From the NCBI GenBank assembly GCA_025928215.1, contig JAICJW010000045.1:1-15895 (forward strand): a stretch of 15,895 bases of DNA, in the 5' to 3' direction. Shown piece by piece: positions 1 through 6,788 of this stretch. The DNA comes from Chloroflexia bacterium (lineage in GTDB: Bacteria > Chloroflexota > Chloroflexia > Thermomicrobiales > JALYUS01). The translations under genes and the position numbers were made by a program. Each line of letters opens with the position of its first letter. Position 1 is the first letter of the stretch. A model generated the notes under the pieces. The model searched no databases and had not been told where the DNA came from. It was given only the letters and a program-made list of their open reading frames with translations.

Positions 1-62
1 CGGCCACACACGCGGACACTGAGCAGGACGCGCGCCATGCCGGACCGGAGCGGTCGGTATGA
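1..62 (+). CDS. Possible 3' end of an upstream gene (partial)
   Basis: One frame (codons from base 3) is open from the left edge to a TGA at 60-62, giving 19 residues that end in PERSV. This stop overlaps the coxB start as ATGA, the same arrangement seen at the subunit I/III to ctaG junction, which hints at a translationally coupled upstream gene in the same operon. The tail is too short and featureless to identify. An oxidase assembly or haem-synthesis gene would be typical here, but nothing in the sequence shows that. The frame could also be chance, since 20 codons stay open easily at this GC. Confidence 0.35.
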   Translation, partial: ATHADTEQDARHAGPERSV

Positions 63-1012
63 CAGTGGGAGGCGCAATGCCGGTCAGTTCGCCATTTAGC
101 CCGATCTCGCCGCAAGAGCGAGACATTTCCAATCTCTTCGTCGGCATCCTCATCGTTGGGGCGGCCGTCTTTGTGCTCGTTACGGCGTTCGTCGTGATCG
201 CCATGATCCGCTATCGTCAGCGTCGTGGCAGCACGGAGGAGCCCTATCAGGAGTTCGGACGACGCAAGCTGGAGATCGCCTGGACGATTGCGCCGACGGT
301 GGTGGTGCTCGTCCTCCTTGGCTTCACCGTGAAGACGATGGCCGCGACCAGCCCCGGCCCCGGCGATCACCCGCCGGACCTCGTCATCACCGGCTACCAG
401 TGGTGGTGGGGCGTTCAATACCCCGCATCCGGCGCCGTGACCGCGAATGAGATTCATCTGCCGGTCGGGAAGCGGATGCTGTTGCAACTCGAAGGCGGCG
501 ATGTCATCCACGATTTCTGGGTGCCGCAACTCGGCCGCAAGATGGACATGATTCCCGGCCACACGAACTGGCTCTGGGTCGAACCCACGCAGACCGGCAC
601 CTTCCTCGGCGCGTGCGCGGAGTATTGCGGCGCGGAGCACGCCTGGATGCGCATCCGGGTGATCGTTCAACCGCAGGCGGAGTTCGACGCCTGGCTGCGA
701 CAACAGACCCTGGCGGCGGTGACTCCACCCGGCGGCGACGCGGCGCAGGGCGCGATGCTCTTCCAGCAACAGACGTGCGCCAGTTGCCACGCGGTCGCCG
801 GGACGGCCGCAAATGCCCAGGTCGGGCCGAATCTCACCCACTTCGGTGGCCGCGACACGATTGCTGCCGGGGTGCTGGACAACACGCCGGAGAATCTCGC
901 CAAATGGCTCAAGGACCCGCAGTCCGTCAAACCCGGCAGCCACATGCCGGACCTGCAACTGAGCGATGAACAGATCCGCCAACTCGTCGCCTACCTGGAG
1001 GCGCAGAAGTGA
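59..1012 (+). CDS. coxB: Cytochrome c oxidase subunit II fused to cytochrome c (caa3 type)
   Basis: This subunit accepts electrons through its C-terminal haem c and CuA centre and passes them to subunit I. Of its 317 residues, two membrane helices lie at about 26-50 and 74-95. The extracytoplasmic CuA domain follows, with ligands H151, C186, E188, C190, H194 and M197 in a C-x-E-x-C-G-x-x-H-x-x-M motif. A class I cytochrome c domain closes the protein, with C240-A-S-C243-H244 and a likely axial M296. The CuA-plus-c fusion defines caa3 oxidases such as those of Thermus and Bacillus. The ATG at 59 is chosen because it overlaps a stop (ATGA). An ATG at 77 preceded by GGGAGG is a good alternative and would remove six residues. 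No lipobox is seen at the N terminus. It heads the visible part of the respiratory operon. Confidence 0.95.
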   Translation: MTVGGAMPVSSPFSPISPQERDISNLFVGILIVGAAVFVLVTAFVVIAMIRYRQRRGSTEEPYQEFGRRKLEIAWTIAPTVVVLVLLGFTVKTMAATSPGPGDHPPDLVITGYQWWWGVQYPASGAVTANEIHLPVGKRMLLQLEGGDVIHDFWVPQLGRKMDMIPGHTNWLWVEPTQTGTFLGACAEYCGAEHAWMRIRVIVQPQAEFDAWLRQQTLAAVTPPGGDAAQGAMLFQQQTCASCHAVAGTAANAQVGPNLTHFGGRDTIAAGVLDNTPENLAKWLKDPQSVKPGSHMPDLQLSDEQIRQLVAYLEAQK

Positions 1013-1027
1013 CCCGAAACCAAGTAC

Positions 1028-1137
1028 GAACCGCAGAGACGCAGAGGACACAGAGAGAGAAGAGGGGAAGAAAAGACGGGATTTTGTCTCCTTTCTTTTC
1101 TCTGTGTTTCTCTGTGTCCTCTGCGTCTCCGCGGTTC
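1028..1137. repeat. Inverted repeat with 29-bp arms between coxB and coxA
   Basis: The arms are 1028-1056 and 1109-1137. They match at 28 of 29 positions as reverse complements and begin with GAACCGCAGAGACGCAGAGG. The 52-base centre is purine-rich on the left and pyrimidine-rich on the right (GAAGAGGGG, then CTCCTTTCTTTTCTC), so pairing can extend inward imperfectly. It fills almost the whole gap between two genes of one operon. A transcript would fold into a long hairpin just ahead of the subunit I ribosome site. From general recall, similar CAGAGACGCAGAGG-type elements are scattered in many bacterial genomes; that was not checked here. No transposase is present. Confidence 0.85.
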
Positions 1138-1168
1138 AATCGGTTTGTCTCCGAAAGGTAGTGAGACT

Positions 1169-3427
1169 GTGGCGAATGTCCCGCTGGTGCCTGAACTTGA
1201 TACATCCCTGCCGAAGGTCGAATCCAGTGAGGGGTTGCTCAGCTGGGTCGCCTCGGTGGATCACAAGCAGATCGGGATCATGTACCTGATCGCGACGCTC
1301 TTCTTCTTCTGCGTCGGCGGGCTTGAGGCGCTCTTTATGCGCGTCCAACTGGCGCGGCCGGAGAACGGCTTTCTCTCACCGGCGGCGTACAACCAGATCT
1401 TCACGATGCATGGCACGACGATGGTTTTCCTTGTCGTCATGCCGATGCTGATTGGCTTCGGCAACTATCTCGTGCCGTTGATGATCGGCGCGCGCGATAT
1501 CGCCTTCCCGCGCCTCAACGCCCTCAGTTTCTGGCTGCTGATCTTCGGCGGCTTGCTCCTCTATTACTCGTTTATCGGCGGCGGCGCGCCGGATGCGGGC
1601 TGGTTCAGCTATGCGCCCCTGAGCGAGCGTGCCTTCTCGTTCACGAGTGGCCTCGATTATTGGGCGCTCGGCCTGCTCGTGACGGGCATTGGCACGGTGC
1701 TTTCCGGCATCAACTTCCTCGTCACAATCCTCACCGAGCGCGCGCCGGGGATGAGTATTCGCCGCTTGCCGCTCTTCGTCTGGATGACCTTCATCAACGC
1801 CATCCTCATCATCTTCGCCTTGCCGATCCTCAACGCCTCGCTCGTCATGCTGCTGGCGGATCGGCAACTGAACGCGCACTTCTTCACGCCCGCCTCGGGC
1901 GGCTCCGCCATCCTCTGGCAGCACTACTTCTGGGGCTTCGGCCACCCGGAGGTTTACATCATGGTGCTGCCCGCCTTCGGCATCATCAGCGAGGTGATCC
2001 CCGTCTTCTCGCGCAAGCCGATCTATGGTTACGGCTTCGTCGCGGCGAGCACGGTCGGTATCGCCTTCCTCAGTTTCGCCGTCTGGGCGCACCATATGTT
2101 CGCCGTCGGATTGGGGCGGGGGGCGGACATCATCTTCGCCTTAGGAAGTATGCTGATCGCCGTGCCGACGGGTATCAAGATCTTCAACTGGATCGCCACA
2201 ATGTGGGGCGGCGCGATCCGCTTCACGACGGCGATGTGTTTCTCGATCGCCTTCCTCATCCTCTTCACAATCGGCGGCATCAGCGGCGTCTCCTTTGCTG
2301 TCGTGCCGACCGACTGGCAGACGACGGACACCTATTACGTCGTCGCACATATGCATTATGTTCTCTTCGGCGGCACGCTTTTCGCCGTCTTCGCGGGCAT
2401 CTATTACTGGTTCCCGAAGGTGACGGGGCGGATGCTCTCGGAGGCGTGGGGCAAGTGGCATTTCTGGCTTACCTTCATCGGCTTCAACCTCACCTTCGGC
2501 GTGCAGCATATCCTTGGCATCCTCGGCATGCCGCGCCGCGTCTTCACCTATCCGGATCTGCCGTGGTGGGGAGCGCTGAATCTCGCCTCGACGATCGGCG
2601 CGTTCATCATCGCGCTCTCGGTCGCCGTCTTCATCTGGAATATCGGTGCGAGCCTGCATCATGGCGCGGTCGCGGGGGATAATCCGTGGCAAGCCTGGAC
2701 GCTCGAATGGGCGACGACTTCCCCGCCGCCCATTGACAACTTCGACCGCCTGCCGCCGATCCGCAGCCGCCGCCCCCTGTGGGATGTCGCGCATCCGGAA
2801 AACCCGGACTGGAAGCAGAAGAAGAGCCAGAGCGGCGGGGCGGACACCGCGGAGATCCGCGTTGACAAGAACCTGCAAGGGACGGCGCTCTTCCTCGCCT
2901 CCGAGTCGGTCTTTTTCATCTTGTTGATCCTCGCCTTCATCTACTATCACAAGAACCTCTTCAATGCATCGAGCGCCGCGCCGCCGAACGCGGGGCGGGT
3001 GCTCGATCCGGTCAAGACCGGCATCTACACCGTCTGCCTGCTCGCCAGCAGCGCCACGATCTGGTGGGCGGGGCACAGCCTGAAACGGGGCAATCAGACG
3101 ATGATGCGCCTCTCGCTCTTTGCGACGATCATCCTCGGCGCGGCCTTCCTCTACGGGCAGGGGAGTGAGTACGCGCACCTGATCGGCGAGAATGTGACGA
3201 TCAGCCGCAACCTCTTCGGCTCGACCTTCTTCACCCTGACCGGCTTCCACGGCTTCCATGTCTTCATGGGGCTGGTCGCGATCACGATTCTCTTCGCCCT
3301 CGCCCTCGCGGGTGCATTCAAGAAACCGCACTCGGTGGCGCTTGAGGCGATCTCGCTCTACTGGCACTTCGTTGATGTCATCTGGATCGTCATTTTCACG
3401 ACGATTTATCTCTGGGCGCGCGTATGA
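1169..3427 (+). CDS. coxA: Fused cytochrome c oxidase subunits I and III
   Basis: This is the catalytic core of the haem-copper oxidase: it reduces oxygen to water at the haem a3/CuB site and pumps protons. The start is taken as GTG 1169, with GAAAGG about ten bases upstream, giving 752 residues. A TTG at 1145 would add eight residues but lies only seven bases after the repeat arm. In the 752-residue numbering, H81 and H396 are the expected haem a ligands and H394 the haem a3 ligand. CuB is bound by H259, H308 and H309, with the cross-linked Y263 in a GHPEVY motif typical of A-type oxidases. A linker at about 515-565 leads into subunit III (about 570-752), which has the FHGFHVFMG and HFVDVIW signatures. 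Thermus caa3 oxidase also has a I/III fusion. The stop overlaps the ctaG start by four bases. Confidence 0.96.
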   Translation: MANVPLVPELDTSLPKVESSEGLLSWVASVDHKQIGIMYLIATLFFFCVGGLEALFMRVQLARPENGFLSPAAYNQIFTMHGTTMVFLVVMPMLIGFGNYLVPLMIGARDIAFPRLNALSFWLLIFGGLLLYYSFIGGGAPDAGWFSYAPLSERAFSFTSGLDYWALGLLVTGIGTVLSGINFLVTILTERAPGMSIRRLPLFVWMTFINAILIIFALPILNASLVMLLADRQLNAHFFTPASGGSAILWQHYFWGFGHPEVYIMVLPAFGIISEVIPVFSRKPIYGYGFVAASTVGIAFLSFAVWAHHMFAVGLGRGADIIFALGSMLIAVPTGIKIFNWIATMWGGAIRFTTAMCFSIAFLILFTIGGISGVSFAVVPTDWQTTDTYYVVAHMHYVLFGGTLFAVFAGIYYWFPKVTGRMLSEAWGKWHFWLTFIGFNLTFGVQHILGILGMPRRVFTYPDLPWWGALNLASTIGAFIIALSVAVFIWNIGASLHHGAVAGDNPWQAWTLEWATTSPPPIDNFDRLPPIRSRRPLWDVAHPENPDWKQKKSQSGGADTAEIRVDKNLQGTALFLASESVFFILLILAFIYYHKNLFNASSAAPPNAGRVLDPVKTGIYTVCLLASSATIWWAGHSLKRGNQTMMRLSLFATIILGAAFLYGQGSEYAHLIGENVTISRNLFGSTFFTLTGFHGFHVFMGLVAITILFALALAGAFKKPHSVALEAISLYWHFVDVIWIVIFTTIYLWARV

Positions 3428-4266
3428 CGACGTGGCGACTGCTGACCACCGCATGGGGCGGCGAGCCATCCGTGCTCATTGGCTGCACGGCCCTGGTCGC
3501 GGGCTACGTGGCGATGACGCGCCGCCGTCCGTCGCGGCAGGCATGGGCCTTCTTCGCGGGTGTTGTCGTGCTGCTTTTCGCGCAATGCTCGCCGCTCGAC
3601 GCGCTCGGTGATACCTATCTCTTCAGCGCGCACATGATCCAGCATCTCCTGCTCCTGCTGATCGTGCCGCCGCTCCTGATTCTCGGTATCCCGGCGTGGC
3701 TGGCGGCGCAGTGGCTCCGATCGCCTCGCGTGCGCGCCGTGGAGCGGGCGCTGCGTCATCCGGCGATCGCGTGGCCGCTCGGCATCGGCGCGATGTATCT
3801 CTGGCACCTCCCGGCGCTCTACAATGCGACGCTGGCGCACGCGCGTATCCATATTGGCGAGCATCTCTGCTTCCTCATCACGGGCGTGATCTTCTGGTGG
3901 CCGGTCTTCGCGCCCCTCGCGGAGTCACGGTACGCGCCGCTTGCCGCGATGCTCTATCTCTTTACCGCCGCCGTCGCGAGCAGCGTGCTCGGCATTATCC
4001 TCACCTTCGCGCCGCCCGGCCTCTACCCCGCCTATCTGCACCCGGTGGATTCACGCGGCTTTCTCTCGCTGATCCGGGACGGATGGGGGGTATCCCCGGC
4101 GGTGGATCAGCAATTCGGCGGGTTGGTGATGTGGGTGCCGGGCGGTCTTTTCTATCTCGGCGCGATCATCGGCACCTTCGCGCGCTGGCAGAGCGACGCG
4201 GACGGCGAAGGCGAACCGTTCGCGCCGCGCGCCGCCGTTCCATCATCGTCAGGGGAGGGGGTCTGA
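3424..4266 (+). CDS. ctaG: Cytochrome c oxidase assembly factor CtaG (caa3_CtaG family)
   Basis: This 280-residue membrane protein has about seven helices (near 14-32, 41-56, 70-96, 114-131, 145-163, 172-194 and 230-251). It carries family-typical histidine motifs: SAHMIQH (H70, H74), WHLPALYN (H128) and GEHLCFL (H147). It also has the C-terminal FGGLVMWVPGG segment. Members of this family, known from Bacillus subtilis, are needed for active caa3 oxidase and are thought to act in CuB/copper insertion. They are unrelated to the mitochondrial Cox11-type CtaG. The ATG overlaps the subunit I/III stop (ATGA), so translation is probably coupled. Its own stop shares one base with the next ATG. The C-terminal 25 residues are a disordered Ala/Pro/Ser/Glu tail. 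Confidence 0.9.
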   Translation: MTTWRLLTTAWGGEPSVLIGCTALVAGYVAMTRRRPSRQAWAFFAGVVVLLFAQCSPLDALGDTYLFSAHMIQHLLLLLIVPPLLILGIPAWLAAQWLRSPRVRAVERALRHPAIAWPLGIGAMYLWHLPALYNATLAHARIHIGEHLCFLITGVIFWWPVFAPLAESRYAPLAAMLYLFTAAVASSVLGIILTFAPPGLYPAYLHPVDSRGFLSLIRDGWGVSPAVDQQFGGLVMWVPGGLFYLGAIIGTFARWQSDADGEGEPFAPRAAVPSSSGEGV

Positions 4267-4703
4267 TGTCCGATCAACCAAACGATATGAATAAGAACAA
4301 GAACGCGATCCGCCTCGCGGTCGGGGCGGCGCTCGGGAGCGCGCTCGGCATCATCACCGCCGTTCGGACGCTCTCCGGCGCGCGTGGACAGGCGCAGGCA
4401 ACCCTCGCCCCGCCCGAGTCGGCGAAGCGCGTAGGGGCGGCGGACGAGATTATTCCGATGGGCGAGGCACGCTTGGGGAACACCGCCAAGCATCCGGTGC
4501 CGCACCCCGATCATCACCCCGACTGGGAACAACTGCCCGCCGCTCATCTCCCCCAGCCAACATACTGGCCCATCGTGCTCGCGGTCGGCATCATGTTTCT
4601 CGCCTGGGGCATCGTGACGACGATTGCGATCACCATCATTGGGCTGGCCCTTCTTGCCCTTGGCCTCGGCGGCTGGATCGGAGAATTGCGCCATGGCGAA
4701 TGA
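4266..4703 (+). CDS. Small membrane protein with His-rich loop, possible oxidase accessory subunit
   Basis: This 145-residue protein starts at ATG 4266, which shares a base with the ctaG stop and follows a strong GGGGAGGGGG ribosome site. One hydrophobic segment lies at about 15-33. A polar middle follows with His 76, 80, 83, 84 and 94, and then a tight hairpin of two helices at about 100-120 and 121-138. The C-terminal hairpin, with Y-W-P at its start and W-I-G-E at its end, resembles the small subunit IV/CtaF-like proteins of Gram-positive oxidases. That link is by general shape, not a diagnostic motif. The position between ctaG and the Rieske gene supports a structural or assembly role in the oxidase or the bc/oxidase supercomplex. 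The 3' end overlaps the Rieske gene by 11 bases. The function is not established. Confidence 0.75.
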   Translation: MSDQPNDMNKNKNAIRLAVGAALGSALGIITAVRTLSGARGQAQATLAPPESAKRVGAADEIIPMGEARLGNTAKHPVPHPDHHPDWEQLPAAHLPQPTYWPIVLAVGIMFLAWGIVTTIAITIIGLALLALGLGGWIGELRHGE

Positions 4704-5256
4704 AGCCGAGCAGCACGGCATCATTGAAATCAGTGGTTATCCTTATCTCGGTCTACCGCACGATCCCGAACCGCCCGATAGCGAGAGCCGGCGGCGGTTC
4801 CTGAAGTGGATCAGCCTCGCCGTCGGTGGACTTGGCGCGACGGCAGTCGGGGTGCCCGTCGTCGCCTTTATCCTACGGCCCCTCTTCACGAAGAAGGAGC
4901 GGACGTGGCGGCAAGTCGGCGCCGTGGACACCTTCAAGGTCGGAACGACGACCAAAGTAACGTACGCGGACGCCGCGCCGGTGGCCTGGACCGGCATCTC
5001 CGGGCGGACGGCGGCCTGGCTGCGGCGCGATAGCACGGATACCTTCACCGCATACTCGATCAACTGCTCGCATCTCGGCTGCCCAGTGCGCTGGCTCCCG
5101 GATGCGGAACTCTTCATGTGCCCGTGTCATGGCGGCGTCTACTATAAGGATGGCACGGTCGCCGCCGGGCCGCCGCCCCAACAGCTCACGAAATATCCCA
5201 CGCGCGTCAGCGGCGACCAGGTAGAAATTCTGACGAGCCCCATCCCCGTGACGTGA
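4693..5256 (+). CDS. qcrA: Rieske [2Fe-2S] protein of a cytochrome bc complex
   Basis: This protein takes electrons from quinol at the Qo site of cytochrome b and hands them to cytochrome c. It has 187 residues from ATG 4693, with GGAGA eight bases upstream. An in-frame ATG at 4624 is rejected because it lies deep inside the preceding gene. An N-terminal cytoplasmic stretch ends in a Tat-like motif (S32-R-R-R-F-L-K), followed by a membrane anchor at about 40-62. The cluster-binding boxes are C125-S-H127-L-G-C130 and C143-P-C145-H146-G-G. C125, H127, C143 and H146 should be the cluster ligands and C130/C145 the disulfide. A Pro loop (GPPPQ, about 159-163) follows as in the family. The gene overlaps the one before it, and the cytochrome b-c gene follows after a hairpin repeat. 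Confidence 0.95.
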   Translation: MANEAEQHGIIEISGYPYLGLPHDPEPPDSESRRRFLKWISLAVGGLGATAVGVPVVAFILRPLFTKKERTWRQVGAVDTFKVGTTTKVTYADAAPVAWTGISGRTAAWLRRDSTDTFTAYSINCSHLGCPVRWLPDAELFMCPCHGGVYYKDGTVAAGPPPQQLTKYPTRVSGDQVEILTSPIPVT

Positions 5257-5275
5257 CGAAGGGCTGAGCGATGGC

Positions 5276-5317
5276 GGCGGAGGCTTCAGCCCGCGTTTCC
5301 GGGCTAAAGCCTCCGCC
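5276..5317. repeat. Hairpin-forming inverted repeat between Rieske and cytochrome b genes
   Basis: Arms 5276-5292 (GGCGGAGGCTTCAGCCC) and 5301-5317 pair at 16 of 17 positions around an 8-base loop. No T-tract follows, and the next gene in the same operon begins 25 bases later. A processing site, an mRNA stabiliser or a mobile REP-like element fits better than a full terminator. Its sequence differs from that of the repeat at 1028-1137. Confidence 0.8.
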
Positions 5318-5342
5318 ACCACCGAAGTGAAAGATTGATGCG

Positions 5343-6764
5343 ATGGCAGTGGAAGCGAAGCGAGGAAACATCTTCACACGCGCATGGCGCGCGTTCGATG
5401 ACCGGACAGGGACATCGAAACTGGTCGGGCCGATGCTCAAGCATCCCGTGCCGCCGACCGGGCGAATCGGCTGGGCGTACGTCTTCGGCACCGCCACACT
5501 CTTCTCGTTCATCACCCTCGTCGCGACGGGAACCGTCCTCGCGACCGCCTACATCCCCGCGACATCGGACGCCTATAATAGCCTTCAGTTCATCACGAAC
5601 GACACCTTCGGCCATGTGGTGCGCGGCATTCATTACTTCGCCGCCTCGTCCATGATCATCATGATCGGCCTGCACATGATCCGCGTCTTCCTGATGGGAT
5701 CGTACAAGTTCCCGCGCGAGGTGAACTGGCTCACGGGCGTTGTGCTCTTTGCCCTGACGCTGGCGATGGCCTTCACCGGCCAATTGCTGCGCTGGGATCA
5801 GGACGGGTTCTGGGGTCTCGTCGTCGCGGCGGAGCAGGCGGGGCGGCTTCCCTTTATCGGCCACGCGCTCGCGCATTTCATCTTCGCGGGCGATACGGTC
5901 AGCGGCGCGACGCTCAGCCGGTTCTATGCCTTTCACGTCTTCTTTTTCCCGGCGCTGATCTTCGCGACGGTCGCCCTCCACCTCTATCTCGTCATCCACG
6001 ACGGTATCTCGGAACCACCGACGGCAGGCGATCCGGTCAATCCCAAGACCTATCGTGCGCGTTATGAGGCGCTCCTGGAACGCAAAGGTGTCCCGTTCTG
6101 GCCCGATGCCGCGTGGCGAGATGCCATTTTCGGCGTGGTGTTGATCCTCACGATCGTGCTGCTGGCAATCATCTTCGGCCCGAAGGAACTCGGCAAGCCA
6201 CCGGACCCCTCCATCGTGCAGGCCTATCCACGCCCCGACTGGTACTTCCTCTGGTACTTCGGCGTGCTGGCGCTCCTGCCGAAGGGAACGGAGAGTTACG
6301 TCATTATCCTCGCGCCGGTGCTCCTCTTTGTCATGCTCTTTGCGCTGCCCCTCTTTTCGAACAAGGGCGAGCGCAGCCCGAAGCGTCGCCCGTGGGCGGT
6401 CGGCTTCGTCATCCTGACGCTCATCATGATCGGTACGCTCTGGCAGGTCGCCGTACGCGCGCCCTGGTCACCGCATTTCGAGGTGCAGCCGCTCTCCGCG
6501 CAGGTGATCGGCGCGTCGAGTGGCCAGGTCTACGACGGGGCGCAGCTCTTCAACAGTAAAGGATGCCAGTACTGCCACGCCGTGAACGGGCAGGGCGGAG
6601 ACCGAGGGCCGAACCTCACCAATGTAACGAACCGGCTGACGCAGGACGCGATCACCATCCGCATCCTTAACGGCGGCGGCAATATGCCTGCGTATGGCGG
6701 CAACCTCACGCCGGACGAGCTGAATGCGATCATCGCGTTTCTGAAGAGCAGGCAACCATCCTAA
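5343..6764 (+). CDS. qcrB: Cytochrome b fused to C-terminal cytochrome c (bc complex)
   Basis: This is the quinol-oxidising membrane core of the bc complex, with its own c-type cytochrome. It has 473 residues. About eight helices occupy residues 45-371. The haem b ligands are H97/H111 and H198/H213; the 14/15 spacing resembles cytochrome b6 more than mitochondrial cytochrome b. The Qo-site motif is P298-D-W-Y, the PDWY variant of PEWY. After residue 385 a cytochrome c domain follows, with C408-Q-Y-C411-H412 and a likely axial M448. In Bacillus, b6, subunit IV and c are split over two genes; here all are in one chain, and no separate cytochrome c1 gene is present. The ATG at 5343 has only a weak ribosome site. 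The last visible gene of the operon, it ends 24 bases from a convergent gene. Confidence 0.95.
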   Translation: MAVEAKRGNIFTRAWRAFDDRTGTSKLVGPMLKHPVPPTGRIGWAYVFGTATLFSFITLVATGTVLATAYIPATSDAYNSLQFITNDTFGHVVRGIHYFAASSMIIMIGLHMIRVFLMGSYKFPREVNWLTGVVLFALTLAMAFTGQLLRWDQDGFWGLVVAAEQAGRLPFIGHALAHFIFAGDTVSGATLSRFYAFHVFFFPALIFATVALHLYLVIHDGISEPPTAGDPVNPKTYRARYEALLERKGVPFWPDAAWRDAIFGVVLILTIVLLAIIFGPKELGKPPDPSIVQAYPRPDWYFLWYFGVLALLPKGTESYVIILAPVLLFVMLFALPLFSNKGERSPKRRPWAVGFVILTLIMIGTLWQVAVRAPWSPHFEVQPLSAQVIGASSGQVYDGAQLFNSKGCQYCHAVNGQGGDRGPNLTNVTNRLTQDAITIRILNGGGNMPAYGGNLTPDELNAIIAFLKSRQPS

Positions 6765-6788
6765 GGTACCGCGATATGATGGTCTTTC

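Noticed and set aside
1145..1168. TTG 1145 as start of subunit I/III
   Set aside because: No ribosome site lies before it and it abuts the repeat arm. GTG 1169 has GAAAGG at good distance. It is not fully excluded.
2141..3469. Long open frame on the minus strand opposite the subunit I/III gene
   Set aside because: It is rich in Arg, Glu and Asp, shows no recognisable motif, and is fully explained as the antisense shadow of a well-supported GC-rich gene.
3696..4265. Longer N-terminal version of the small membrane protein starting inside ctaG
   Set aside because: The extension is an Arg/Ala-rich out-of-frame reading of ctaG. ATG 4266 has a strong ribosome site and the typical one-base overlap.
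6765..6788. Terminator between the cytochrome b-c gene and the convergent glutamine-synthetase-like gene
   Set aside because: The 24-base gap has no stem or T-run, so no terminator can be supported.
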